Assembly: GCA_945787595.1 (NCBI GenBank)
Contig: CALZJV010000014.1
Coordinates: 30,805-86,271 of the forward strand
From: an uncultured Desulfobacterales bacterium
GTDB taxonomy: Bacteria; Desulfobacterota; Desulfobacteria; Desulfobacterales; JAFDCJ01
DNA: 55,467 bases
Direction of reading: 5' to 3'
The translations under genes were made by a program, and so were the position numbers. Below are positions 18,626-27,297 of the stretch, piece by piece. Positions within the stretch are counted from its first letter, which is position 1. Every line of letters starts with the position of its first letter. The notes below the pieces were generated by a model that was not told the DNA's origin, searched no databases, and saw only the letters and a list, made by a program, of their open reading frames with translations.

Positions 18626-18810
18626 CTATCCCAGCCGATTTCTTTTGAAATACCGATACAATTAAAAATTTAAGCCAACGATTTAGAGTATCATCTAAAA
18701 AAATTGACAAATATCTGTTTAAACGAAGACTGTCAACCAGAAATGCGGCTAAAAAATAGCTTGGCCCCTGGTTTTTGAAACAGCCCAACGCATTCGCTAT
18801 CTAACTCGAT

Positions 18811-20298
18811 ATGAATCAAAACAATAGACCTCACTGCTCGGCGAGAACTCTCTACCAAATCCTTGCCGGCTTCCATGTGACCCAAAGTCCTCTTTCGCCC
18901 GGTGTCAGCCTGGATGGTCTGATGGATGAAGTGACCGCCTGCCAAATCATTAAAGAAACCAACCGGCGCCAAGTTTATCATCTCAAAACCCCGACCAAAG
19001 GATATTTTTTGAAACTCAGCTCCCTGGTGAGAAAAAAAGATCGTCGGCGCCATTTTTTTTTACCGAATAGGAAATGGGCGGAATGGCGGAATTTGCATCG
19101 GTTGTTGCTTGCCGAAATTCCAGCAGCCAAACCGGCTTTAAAGGGAGAAAACAAAGCAACTGATCCTGAAATGTTTTTCTTGCTGACCGAAGAAGTCCAG
19201 GGGGTGCCCCTCATCATTAAATGTACCGTCGATGCACGTAAAATTGGTGAATACGCGGCGACTTTACATTCACACGGTGTTTATCACGCCGATTTAAATC
19301 GAAACAATATCATTTTAACCCCGGAAGGCCGGTTCTGCCTCATCGATGTTCAGGAAGTAATTTTTTTGCCTTGGATACCGCATCGACTGCGGGTGCACAA
19401 TCTCGGTAGGATGTTATTCAATTTTTGCTCCCTCTCCGATCCTGTGCAGTGGGCCGGGGAATTATTAAAAGGTTATAATAAAGACGCTTTCAAACTTCTT
19501 AGCACTTCAGCTGTTATTAAAGCTGCCGGGCGCCATCAACAAAGAAAATACCGCTCGCGGGCCAGACGCTGCTGCAAGAACAGCACTGAATTTGTTGGCG
19601 TTAAAACGGCTGGTTTGAAGGGATACCGGAGAAGGTCTTTTCAATGGGACGAACAAGACCTGCGGCAGGCCTTGGAGAAAGGGCAGCCTCTCAAAGGATC
19701 CCATGTTTTTCAATATCAGGGCGTTTGTGTCAAAAAGCACCCCAGGCGTTTTTTACGTGACCGCTGCCTGACCAGCTGGAAAATGTCCAGAGCCCTTGAG
19801 GTGCGCGGTATTGAAGTGCCCCGTTCATTGGGTTACTATGTCATGGACAAAACAAGCCATTTTATGGCGGAACTTCTTGTTGACAGGGTCCATCTGAATG
19901 CTTTCCTATCCGCCTTATCCGATGAGGCTTCCAAACGCCGAGTCTTGCAGAAACTTGCGTTGTGGCTGCGCAAATTCCATGACACCCATGTCTGGCAGCG
20001 AGATTTTAAATCCAGCAACATCCTGTGCCAAAATGGTCACTATTTCATGGTGGATCTCGATGGCGTGAGAATCCGCTGTTTGAGCGAGCACAATAAAATC
20101 TACAATCTGGCCCAGTTGAATGCTTCCGTGAGCAACGCTATTACGATTAAAGACCGCCTGCGTTTTTATCACTATTATTCAGCCGGTAGTCAGTTGAAAA
20201 GACCGCAACGGCGCGCGGTCTATCGGAAGGTGTGGGAAATTACCAAGACCAAGAATACTGCGAGATATGACCTCGATCTTGAAAAATTTAGATTTTAA
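18811..20298 (+). CDS. Tandem two-domain LPS kinase-like protein
   Basis: This 495-residue protein contains two successive WaaP/KdkA-type kinase domains. The first spans about residues 40-225, with Lys68 in YFLKL, catalytic loop HADLNRNN (159-166) and metal motif LIDVQ (177-181). The second spans about 280-470, with GVCVKKH (304-310), catalytic loop QRDFKSSN (396-403) and MVDLDG (413-418). Both active sites look intact, although the first has ID-V in place of the usual DFD/DLD. Single-domain relatives are about 230-260 residues, so this is a gene fusion or duplication. It should phosphorylate one or two positions of the LPS core. No strong ribosome-binding site precedes the ATG. Confidence 0.8.
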   Translation: MNQNNRPHCSARTLYQILAGFHVTQSPLSPGVSLDGLMDEVTACQIIKETNRRQVYHLKTPTKGYFLKLSSLVRKKDRRRHFFLPNRKWAEWRNLHRLLLAEIPAAKPALKGENKATDPEMFFLLTEEVQGVPLIIKCTVDARKIGEYAATLHSHGVYHADLNRNNIILTPEGRFCLIDVQEVIFLPWIPHRLRVHNLGRMLFNFCSLSDPVQWAGELLKGYNKDAFKLLSTSAVIKAAGRHQQRKYRSRARRCCKNSTEFVGVKTAGLKGYRRRSFQWDEQDLRQALEKGQPLKGSHVFQYQGVCVKKHPRRFLRDRCLTSWKMSRALEVRGIEVPRSLGYYVMDKTSHFMAELLVDRVHLNAFLSALSDEASKRRVLQKLALWLRKFHDTHVWQRDFKSSNILCQNGHYFMVDLDGVRIRCLSEHNKIYNLAQLNASVSNAITIKDRLRFYHYYSAGSQLKRPQRRAVYRKVWEITKTKNTARYDLDLEKFRF

Positions 20299-20415
20299 CG
20301 GCTCAACGTCTCGGAATTTTTACAACTAATATTCAGTGCGGATCATCAATCATCCCGGGGGGGAACCCGGCCAAACGGCTAATGAGAAACGACACAGGCT
20401 AAAATTACGAATTAG

Positions 20416-21516
20416 ATGAAAATTCTTCACATCAACACGGAAAGAACCTGGCGCGGGGGCGAACAGCAAACACTGTATCTGCTCCAGACGCTTAAACAGC
20501 GACACATTATGAGTCATCTGGTCTGTCAACCCGCATCTCTGCTGGCAGAAAGAGCGTTGGCGGCTAACCTCGAAGTGTTCCCAATTGCTATGCGAGGCGA
20601 GGCTGACTTGGCAGCCGGTCGACAATTGCGGAAGCTAATTCAAACATGGAAATATGACATCCTTCATTCCCACACCTCCCATGCCCACAGCCTGGCCTAT
20701 CTGGCATCAATCGGTGCCGGGGTCACCCGTCTGGTCACCCGTCGGGTCGATTTTTCCATTTTCCGTCACAGTTTTCTGAAATTAAGCGGCATCAAGTATC
20801 GTTTTATGGCCGACTATTACATTGCTATCTCACACAAGATAAAAGAAGTGATGGTCAATGATGGAATACCTGACCAACGTATTTTTGTGGTGCACAGCGG
20901 CATCGACCCGCAAAGATTCATGCAGGCAACGGGTGATCATCTGTTGTCTGAGTTTGATATTAAAGAAAACCAAAAGGTGGTCATCAATGTTGCCCATTTG
21001 GCGGGACATAAGGGGCAAAATTATCTGGTGCGGGCGATTCCGCGCGTTCTGGCAAAATTGCCCGACACCAGATTTTTTATCGTCGGTAAAGGCGAATTAA
21101 TGGATGAGCTAAAAGAGACAGCTTCAGAACTGGGATTAAAAAGGGAGCTTATCTTTACCGGCTTTCGCAACGATGTGGCAGACTTTTACAAGATTGCCGA
21201 TCTCTGCGTGATGAGCAGTGTGCAAGAAGGTCTTGGGACCGCTGTGCTGGATGCGTTGGCTTTAGCAAGACCGGTTGTAGCAACCAGGGCGGGCGGGCTG
21301 CCTGAAATTATTGAGGATGGAAAAACCGGTCGCTTGGTCGCGCCGGCCGATCCCAGAGCATTGGCTGAGGGGATTATCGAGTTGTTAACCGATAGCGACC
21401 TGGCAAAAGCAATGGCGGGCGCGGGCCCGGCCAGGGTCCAGCAATTTTTTTCAATCGATACCATGGTTGATAAAAACATTGAAGTTTATAAAAAAATATT
21501 AGCAACGGAAAATTAG
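20416..21516 (+). CDS. GT4-family glycosyltransferase
   Basis: This 366-residue GT-B enzyme of the GT4/'glycosyl transferase group 1' family has the N-terminal HINTERTWRGGEQQTLYL acceptor-side loop, HSHTSHAHSLAYL, and the C-terminal domain with GKGELMDELKETASELG, FTGFRNDVADFYKIADLCVMSSVQEGLGTAVLDALA and the EX7E-type pair around QEGLGTAVLDAL. It adds a hexose-type sugar to the LPS core or O-antigen; the donor is not identifiable. It is on the same strand as waaL and the kinase fusion, about 117 bases after the latter. The start ATG at 20416 has only a weak ribosome-binding site. Confidence 0.85.
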   Translation: MKILHINTERTWRGGEQQTLYLLQTLKQRHIMSHLVCQPASLLAERALAANLEVFPIAMRGEADLAAGRQLRKLIQTWKYDILHSHTSHAHSLAYLASIGAGVTRLVTRRVDFSIFRHSFLKLSGIKYRFMADYYIAISHKIKEVMVNDGIPDQRIFVVHSGIDPQRFMQATGDHLLSEFDIKENQKVVINVAHLAGHKGQNYLVRAIPRVLAKLPDTRFFIVGKGELMDELKETASELGLKRELIFTGFRNDVADFYKIADLCVMSSVQEGLGTAVLDALALARPVVATRAGGLPEIIEDGKTGRLVAPADPRALAEGIIELLTDSDLAKAMAGAGPARVQQFFSIDTMVDKNIEVYKKILATEN

Positions 21517-21613
21517 ATCCGGAGCCTGCCGCGCCGCAGCCTGGCCGATGGCGGGTCCTCGAGACCGGAATTCTTAATTTAAGGGTGACTGTCCCTGAAG
21601 GCGAAGTAAAGGA

Positions 21614-22390
21614 CTAACGCCGGCGTTTTTCATATGACAGCTGTAATAATTTTGCAGCCATTACAAGTTCAGCAAATGAAGACATTGATGCAATTAAAAA
21701 CCCGCGCCAACCATCAAGGATGCCTAAACGAAAAATAAAATCTTTTATAAAACGTATCGACGGACGAAACAACACGTGCAGAACCGGCGCTCTCGGTTGT
21801 TTCTCAAACTTATCTGCAGCCTTCCATGACGAATAACGATTGATTTTCGCCACCCATGCAGTCATGCTGGAAATGCTATGATGTTCCAAACGGCCATTTA
21901 AAACGCCTGTGTTGTCTAGTGTAATTTCCGCATGGACGCGTTTTTGGTCGTAGCGACCTAAATCTTTGCGAAATAGACGAAGTACACTGTCTTTGCCCCA
22001 ACCCGAGTATTTCACCTGTTTGCCCATCAGATAGTTATTGCGGTAGATCCAGTACCCGTCTTTATCCGGTTGCTGTCTCAATAACTGCTGGATTTCGTTG
22101 CGAAGCTCGGTTGTTACTTTTTCGTCACTGTCCACCAGCAGAATCCATTCGTACGTTGCCTGGGGGATGGCCCAATTTTTCTGAGTGGCGGAGTCTATAT
22201 AGTCATGGCGCAGTATTCGATCAGTGTATTTCCCTGCAATATCGACGGTTCGATCCGTACTATACGAATCTACAATTAAAATCTCATCGGCCCACCTTAC
22301 ACTTTGTAGGCAGGTTTCTATATTTTTCTCTTCGTTAAAGGACGGTATAATCACCGTTAGCTTTTGCTGTGCTTTGATTTTGACTTCCAC
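21614..22390 (-). CDS. GT2-family glycosyltransferase, WaaE/KdtX-like
   Basis: This 258-residue GT-A enzyme begins with LTVIIPSFNEEKNIETCL. It carries the family DxD-region ILLVDSDEKVT, and VDSYSTDRT and QKNWAIPQATYEW, a pattern typical of the WaaE/KdtX group that adds beta-1,4-glucose to inner-core heptose. The C-terminal GILDGWRGFLIA segment also fits that group. The start is a GTG at 22390 with GGAG ten bases upstream. It is transcribed with the GT4 gene and waaA; proximity to waaA is a well-known arrangement for waaE. The exact sugar is inferred by family only. Confidence 0.8.
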   Translation of the reverse strand: MEVKIKAQQKLTVIIPSFNEEKNIETCLQSVRWADEILIVDSYSTDRTVDIAGKYTDRILRHDYIDSATQKNWAIPQATYEWILLVDSDEKVTTELRNEIQQLLRQQPDKDGYWIYRNNYLMGKQVKYSGWGKDSVLRLFRKDLGRYDQKRVHAEITLDNTGVLNGRLEHHSISSMTAWVAKINRYSSWKAADKFEKQPRAPVLHVLFRPSIRFIKDFIFRLGILDGWRGFLIASMSSFAELVMAAKLLQLSYEKRRR

Positions 22391-22438
22391 AGAAAATCGA
22401 CTCCATTGATGGGGCTAATCCGAGACAGGAATCAGCAC

Positions 22439-23554
22439 TTAGGTTCCATTGATCAGAGGTTCATAGCAAGCGGCCACCTTTTTAACGTATCTTTCAGGAT
22501 TGAGAATGTTTTTCGCATACTGGCGGGCAGCCAGGGAACAGTTCAATCGATAGTTCTTTTCCCTTAACAGGGTGATGATACCCCGCACCAGATTAGCCGG
22601 TTGGTCTTCGATGAGAATGCCGGTTTCTCCATCCTTGATTAGTTCAGATAAAATTCCCTTGCGGGTTGCAATCACCGGCTTGCCGCAGGCCAAGGCCTCC
22701 CTCACCGCCCGGCAGGAGCCATCACTGCCGGGAGATAAAAAAATCTTGAAATCAAAAAGATTTAAAACCTCCCGGTAGTCATCTTTTCTGTAGCCGGTAA
22801 AAATAACATTTTTTTCCAACCCTCGCTGCATAACTGGCCGACGGGCCAATGTATCAATATGAGTCCCTCGGCCCACGATCAGGAATTTAAATTGTGGGAT
22901 CTCTTTAACGACCTGTTCGATTGCATCCAAAAGCAGCGTGAAATTTCTGTGTTTCTGAACACGGGCCACAATTCCAGCGACCGGTTCCTTAGTGGTCAGA
23001 CCGAATTGTCCGCAGAGACTTTCGCTTTTGGCAAGCGGACGGAATTTATCCAGATCAACAGGAATATCGACCTGCTCAATGGGTTTGTCGGGAAATATTT
23101 TAGATAAATACGCCTGAACCCGCAAGGAGGCTGTCATAATCTTTGCGGTGTGGCGCAAAAAAAAACGCTGTCTTAAATTCAGCGGGGTCGGCTCACCGTC
23201 ATAACAGGTTCTGATCATGCGGTCTCCGAAACCGGCCAGCACGGCCGTTAACGCATCGTTATCCTGATGACTGTGAATCAGATTGATGCGCTGGCGGGCG
23301 ACCATTTTTCTTAATGCAAAAATGTCCGGGATCATTGTCCAGCTAAGGTGTTTTTTGAGAATTAAACCATCCGTATATGCAATCTGCCGTTCGCAGACCT
23401 TGTTGTAAAGGTCGTTTTGCAATCTCCGACGACGCCCACAGGCAAAATAGGCGTTAACATCCTCCCGTGATTTTAGCCAGGATACCAGATTCAGGGCATG
23501 GTCGGCCGGGCCGGTCCATTTGTGATTACTGTATAGATGTAAAATTTGTTTCAC
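22439..23554 (-). CDS. GT4-family glycosyltransferase
   Basis: This 371-residue GT-B enzyme starts VKQILHLYSNHKWTGPADHALNL and has LIHSHQDND, GIVARVQKHRNF, FTGYRKDDYREVLNLFDF and the C-terminal EALACGKPVIATRKG donor-binding segment. I place the start at the GTG at 23554, which has AGGA seven bases upstream and lies 14 bases after the waaA stop. A longer ATG version (to 23605) would overlap waaA by 37 bases and adds a tail that does not look like a GT4 N-terminus. It probably builds the LPS core. Donor and acceptor are not identifiable. Confidence 0.82.
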   Translation of the reverse strand: MKQILHLYSNHKWTGPADHALNLVSWLKSREDVNAYFACGRRRRLQNDLYNKVCERQIAYTDGLILKKHLSWTMIPDIFALRKMVARQRINLIHSHQDNDALTAVLAGFGDRMIRTCYDGEPTPLNLRQRFFLRHTAKIMTASLRVQAYLSKIFPDKPIEQVDIPVDLDKFRPLAKSESLCGQFGLTTKEPVAGIVARVQKHRNFTLLLDAIEQVVKEIPQFKFLIVGRGTHIDTLARRPVMQRGLEKNVIFTGYRKDDYREVLNLFDFKIFLSPGSDGSCRAVREALACGKPVIATRKGILSELIKDGETGILIEDQPANLVRGIITLLREKNYRLNCSLAARQYAKNILNPERYVKKVAACYEPLINGT

Positions 23555-23568
23555 GCTTATCCTGGAAT

Positions 23569-24852
23569 TCAAGTGCTTGCCAGGCAGGCGGCGATCTGGC
23601 GGCATGCCATCTGAGTGCCTCCCTGGCGCGCTTTTACAAGTTGAAGCGTCGTTTCGATCACCTCTTCACGGCGGGGTGAGCTGTCCATGTCTTTTAAAAT
23701 AAGAGCGGCAACTTCTTTCCAATCGCCTGCCACCCTAAGCAAACCGCAGTCGATGATCTGCCGACCCACCCAGGCAAAGTTTTCCCATGAAGGCCCGATC
23801 ACTGGTAGTACCCCGCTAACGAGTGCTTCTAAAAAATTCTGGCCGCCCAAGGGCGCAAGGCTGCCGCCGACGAAAGCGGATTTGGCAAGTCGGTATGCCG
23901 GCAGCAGCTCGCCGAAGGTATCCCAGATAACCACAGTGCCGGCAGTCACCGGTGTTGCGGTGGCTGATCGCAAGAACCACCGGATTCCCATCTGATTTAA
24001 CGATTCTTGCCAGTATTGTAAGCGGTTCATGTGCCGAGGGAACAACCCGATGACGGTCTCCGGTCGGTTGCGAAATACCTCGTGGACAATTTTTTTGACC
24101 AGGGGTTCCTCCGGGCGTCTGACGGAAGCCAAGACCACAAAAGGAATTGCGGGCGGTACAATGGCTTTGATCGTATTTATATGACCGCCAGAAGTTGGTG
24201 AGGCGGCGATGCGATCGAATTTGATGTTGGGCATGACCTCAACCCCGTCTTGGCCGAACAGCTGTCCGAAGCGATCGGCATCGGTTTGTGAAATTGCTAG
24301 AATTTTATCCGGCCGCAGTGCCTGCCAGATGGATGGCCACAAAAGATATCTCTTGAGGCTTCTTGTGGTAATTCTGCCATTGATTATTATTATTTTGCAG
24401 CCGTGTGCCTTCAAGGCGCGCAAATGACCCGGCCAGAGTTCCGTCTCTAGGATAACCATCAACTTCGGTCGCATGCTGGCAACGGCCTTTGCCATAATAG
24501 ACGGTTTGTCAAAGGGAAAATAACGAACATACACCTTAATCCGGTCTGTCTCTGTGTGTTGCTTATCCAACCCCCGATCGAGAATTTCAATTCCCTGTTG
24601 GGTATTTGATGTCAGTAAAATGCGAAGGGGATCCCGTGTTTCCATGGTTTTGATCAATTCCAAGGCTAACCACGATTCGCCCACCGAGGCCGCTTGAATC
24701 CAGAGGTCGGCGGCGGCCGGCAATCGGTCTTTCAATGCACGCTGCTTATACCCTTCAGCCAGGCGATGATGACATCGAAGCCAGGGTAGGGCGATACTCC
24801 AGCTAAAGTTATAAAAACCAAACGCAGTTTTGTGGCAAAGATGGATTGACAT
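23569..24852 (-). CDS. waaA: 3-deoxy-D-manno-octulosonic acid (Kdo) transferase
   Basis: WaaA (KdtA) transfers Kdo from CMP-Kdo to the lipid A precursor at the cytoplasmic face of the inner membrane. The 427-residue protein has the family length. It shows WIQAASVGESWLALEL with the catalytic Glu after GVGE/SVGE, LLTSNTQQG, LVILETELWPG, and in the C-terminal domain SFVGGSLAPLGGQNFLEAL and GPSWENF, all diagnostic of Kdo transferases. It is the first gene of a three-gene minus-strand unit with a GT4 and the WaaE-like gene. Whether it is mono- or bifunctional cannot be told. A KdkA-like kinase gene elsewhere in the window often accompanies mono-functional enzymes. Confidence 0.95.
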   Translation of the reverse strand: MSIHLCHKTAFGFYNFSWSIALPWLRCHHRLAEGYKQRALKDRLPAAADLWIQAASVGESWLALELIKTMETRDPLRILLTSNTQQGIEILDRGLDKQHTETDRIKVYVRYFPFDKPSIMAKAVASMRPKLMVILETELWPGHLRALKAHGCKIIIINGRITTRSLKRYLLWPSIWQALRPDKILAISQTDADRFGQLFGQDGVEVMPNIKFDRIAASPTSGGHINTIKAIVPPAIPFVVLASVRRPEEPLVKKIVHEVFRNRPETVIGLFPRHMNRLQYWQESLNQMGIRWFLRSATATPVTAGTVVIWDTFGELLPAYRLAKSAFVGGSLAPLGGQNFLEALVSGVLPVIGPSWENFAWVGRQIIDCGLLRVAGDWKEVAALILKDMDSSPRREEVIETTLQLVKARQGGTQMACRQIAACLAST

Positions 24853-25017
24853 GTCTAATTTTCAGGTCATTTTTAACATGTTAAATTGAATGGAGTTTAT
24901 TGAAAAGCCGCGTGTGTGTCAAGCGGGAAGCTGCTTTCCATCCATGCGCGTTGCGTCCGACATTGACAGATTTACTGTTGTCTGTTACTCGTTAAGCGCT
25001 CTTTTATACCTTACCTG

Positions 25018-25289
25018 GGTTGAGCGGTTCAAGGTTCACAGTTCCCAGTTAGAGTGCCCGAACTGGTCTCTAACAATCGAACTAAGCGTCTATCGGGTCG
25101 AATTCCATGTTTAACCCAATGGGTGAAAGCGGCCAATCCAAACAATGGCCTATAACGTGTTGGATATTAGTGCGATACAACCTTTGAACCCTGCTTGTGA
25201 GGTCGACTTGTCCCGTCGTAGCTCGAAGAGCGAAGTCGGAAGCCCGAAGGGCGGAGCCCCAAACCTGGAACCGATCACTTTAGGTAGTA
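25018..25289. repeat. Inverted word repeat (GGTTCA words) with family-2 end sequence
   Basis: The left arm (about 25018-25048) reads GGTTGAGCGGTTCAAGGTTC. About 130 bases later the right side reads CAACCTTTGAACCC (25178-25191) and ends with AAACCTGGAACCGATCACTT (about 25260-25281). The end is nearly the same as AACCTGGAACCGCTCAGTTT at about 48328, and the CCTTTGAACCC part returns near 41280 and 48155. It therefore belongs to the second repeat family. It occupies the 450-base divergent gap between waaA and lpxL; apart from it I see no gene there. Confidence 0.65.
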
Positions 25290-25305
25290 TACAGTTGACA
25301 GTAAT

Positions 25306-26235
25306 ATGAGAAATTCGCATACGAAACGTCAAATGAAGCACGCTGTTACGTTGGGACGAATAATTGGAATGCTGGTATATCTGATCGATGCACCGCATCG
25401 ACGCATTGTCAGAAGGAATTTGCGTTTGGCTTTTCCGGATTGGTCCCGGGATAAAATCAGACAGACATCCAAACGCGTTTTTCAAAATTTAGGTGCCACT
25501 TTCGTGGAGATCTGTCAGCTGGCGACCTATTCGAAACCGGATGTTATCGCGAGAGTGCGGGTTGTTGGTGCGGAACGCTGGCGGCGAGCGCTGGAAAGAA
25601 ATCAGGGTTTAATTATTGTTTCGGCCCACTTGGGAAACTGGGAGGTCGGGATGCAATTCGCGGCCTGCTTCATGCAGAAGCCCACCCTTGGTGTTGCTAA
25701 AAAGATTCGGTTTCAACCGCTTAATCAATGGGTGCACAAACTGCGAACACGATTTGGCATTAACATTATCTATAAAAAAGGCGCGTTGCCGGATATGCGC
25801 AAAACCCTGCGAAACGATGGAATTGTTAGCTTGCTGGTTGATCAGAGCAAACGCAAAGAAGGTGTTGATGTCAATTTTTTTGGTTACAGAGTCCCTGCAA
25901 CACCAGCCGCTGCTTTTCTGGGCATACGCTGCAAAAGTCCGATTTTGCCGATTTTTTGTATCAGGGAAGCCTGCGGGCAATTGACCATCTATGTCGATCA
26001 ACCTCTTCACATCAAATGGTCCGGCGATCTGCGCTCCGATGTCCAGGCCAATACTCAGCTCATCACTGGTGCCGTGGAGCGCATGATTCGCAAATACCCC
26101 GATCAGTGGTTCTGGGTTCATCAACGCTGGAAGAAATATTATCCTCATTTGTATCCCGAGTATCAATTGAGGAGACAGCGACGCAAAGAGAGAGAAAAAC
26201 GGCGCCAGCAAAGGATGGCGAGGCGAGATAAGTAA
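25306..26235 (+). CDS. lpxL: Lipid A biosynthesis acyltransferase
   Basis: This late acyltransferase of the LpxL/LpxM (HtrB) family adds a secondary acyl chain to Kdo-lipid A. The 309-residue protein has IVSAHLGNWEVG, whose HX4E motif is the catalytic His/Glu pair, followed by the family stretches LLVDQS, FFGYRVPATPAAAFLG and DQWFWVHQRWK. The C-terminal 25 residues are an unusually dense run of Arg and Lys that follows the conserved end and may contact membrane phosphates or RNA. The N-terminus lacks the long first transmembrane helix seen in some homologues, though LGRIIGMLVYLID is moderately hydrophobic. No strong ribosome-binding site precedes the ATG at 25306. LpxL versus LpxM cannot be decided. 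Confidence 0.88.
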   Translation: MRNSHTKRQMKHAVTLGRIIGMLVYLIDAPHRRIVRRNLRLAFPDWSRDKIRQTSKRVFQNLGATFVEICQLATYSKPDVIARVRVVGAERWRRALERNQGLIIVSAHLGNWEVGMQFAACFMQKPTLGVAKKIRFQPLNQWVHKLRTRFGINIIYKKGALPDMRKTLRNDGIVSLLVDQSKRKEGVDVNFFGYRVPATPAAAFLGIRCKSPILPIFCIREACGQLTIYVDQPLHIKWSGDLRSDVQANTQLITGAVERMIRKYPDQWFWVHQRWKKYYPHLYPEYQLRRQRRKEREKRRQQRMARRDK

Positions 26236-26302
26236 GAGGTTTCAATGAAATATGCATGTTATCCTCGATTTCAAAATATTCCTACTCTACAAGGAGATCG
26301 TT

Positions 26303-26476
26303 ATGGCGATCAGTCAGGAGCTTTTAGATATTTTAGCCTGTCCGAAGTGCAAAGGCGACATATATCAAAATGACAGCAAAGATGGTCTGATTTGTGACAA
26401 TTGTAAATTGTTGTATGAAATCCGGGATGATATTCCGATAATGCTTATCGATGAGGCCAAGCCGCTTGAGGGTTAG
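26303..26476 (+). CDS. Trm112-family zinc-ribbon protein
   Basis: This 57-residue protein begins MAISQELLDILACPKCKGD and has two Cys pairs, CPKC and CDNC, that form a zinc ribbon, then YEIRDDIPIMLIDEA. The pattern is that of bacterial Trm112-like (UPF0434, YcaR) proteins, small partners of methyltransferases or stand-alone ribbons found near lpxK and kdsB in many Gram-negatives. The start at 26303 is fixed by AAGGAG nine bases upstream; an earlier in-frame ATG at 26252 would add a hydrophobic stretch not seen in the family. It heads the trm112-DUF4416-yicC series. Confidence 0.9.
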   Translation: MAISQELLDILACPKCKGDIYQNDSKDGLICDNCKLLYEIRDDIPIMLIDEAKPLEG

Positions 26477-26481
26477 TTAAA

Positions 26482-26567
26482 TGTTATTCGTTAATTGTTA
26501 TTCGCTTACACCTGATGCGTAAGGCCATATTCACAAATAACTAATAACCAATAACAATTAACGAATC
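26482..26567. repeat. Inverted word repeat (GTTATT words)
   Basis: The left arm (26482-26504) reads TTATTCGTTAATTGTTATTC and the right arm (26536-26566) reads AATAACCAATAACAATTAAC with further words. They are facing repeats of a degenerate seven-base word around a 30-base centre (CACCTGATGCGTAAGGCC). The right arm ends three bases before the start codon of the next gene, so its ribosome-binding region lies inside the repeat. Confidence 0.75.
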
Positions 26568-26569
26568 GC

Positions 26570-27136
26570 ATGAGCTTACCTCAGGAACCGAAGCCGGGAA
26601 AACTGGTCATCGGGCTTTTAATGAAAGACAGGGCGCTTTTTGAACCATTGGCCGTTGAACTTACCTCCAAATACGGTTCTGCGGATATGATCAGCTCATG
26701 GATGGCCTTTGATTATACGGCGTATTACGAATCGGAATTAGGATCCCCGCTTTACCGGCGGTTGCTGGCATTTGAGAACCTGATCGATCAGCAGGATTTG
26801 GCGGTCATCAAATTAACCACTAACCGACTGGAGCAAGCCTATGCGCGAAATCGCAGGCGCAGGGTTAATATTGATCCCGGCTATTTGCTCTATGAGCGTT
26901 TTGTGCTGGCTTCCGGTAAAAATTTTTCCCATAGAATTTATATCGGCCAATGCATTTATGCAGATTTAACCCTGATTTATCGAAACGGCGCTTTTGAGAC
27001 GTTACCGTGGACTTATCCTGATTATGCGGATAAACCCATACGGAGCTTTCTCGATCGGGTTCGCAAAAAGTATGCGGTTGATTTAAAGCAGACAAAAGGA
27101 GGTTTTCAGGTTTCAGGTGTCGGGACTCAGGCATAA
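26570..27136 (+). CDS. DUF4416 family protein
   Basis: This 188-residue protein shows the features I associate with DUF4416: PGKLVIGLLMKDRALFE at the start, WMAFDYTAYYESELGSPLYRRLLAFENLI, RRRVNIDPGYLLYERFVLASGKNFSHRIYIG and PWTYPDYAD. The family is concentrated in deltaproteobacteria and related anaerobes. Its function is unknown to me; its constant place between trm112 and yicC suggests housekeeping. The last residues (GFQVSGVGTQA) are encoded by a word sequence GGTTTTCAGGTTTCAGGTGT that resembles intergenic repeat arms, so the natural C-terminus was probably replaced by repeat DNA. The start lies directly behind another repeat. Confidence 0.85.
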   Translation: MSLPQEPKPGKLVIGLLMKDRALFEPLAVELTSKYGSADMISSWMAFDYTAYYESELGSPLYRRLLAFENLIDQQDLAVIKLTTNRLEQAYARNRRRRVNIDPGYLLYERFVLASGKNFSHRIYIGQCIYADLTLIYRNGAFETLPWTYPDYADKPIRSFLDRVRKKYAVDLKQTKGGFQVSGVGTQA

Positions 27137-27297
27137 AAGGTGTCAAATTCTGAAGCTTGACATCTGAAGCCTATAATTTGCGACATTAAATTATCAGCGT
27201 GCTTGCAGCCCTTCAGAGTCCGCTTTTTCTGTGCGTAGTCTCGAAAATAGCATCGTGTCTTAGTAGCTGAAATATTATAAGGAGATCCATACAAATC

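Noticed and set aside
25609..26211. A 200-codon ORF on the minus strand opposite lpxL
   Set aside because: It lies wholly within lpxL, which has clear family motifs; the antisense translation has no recognisable domain.
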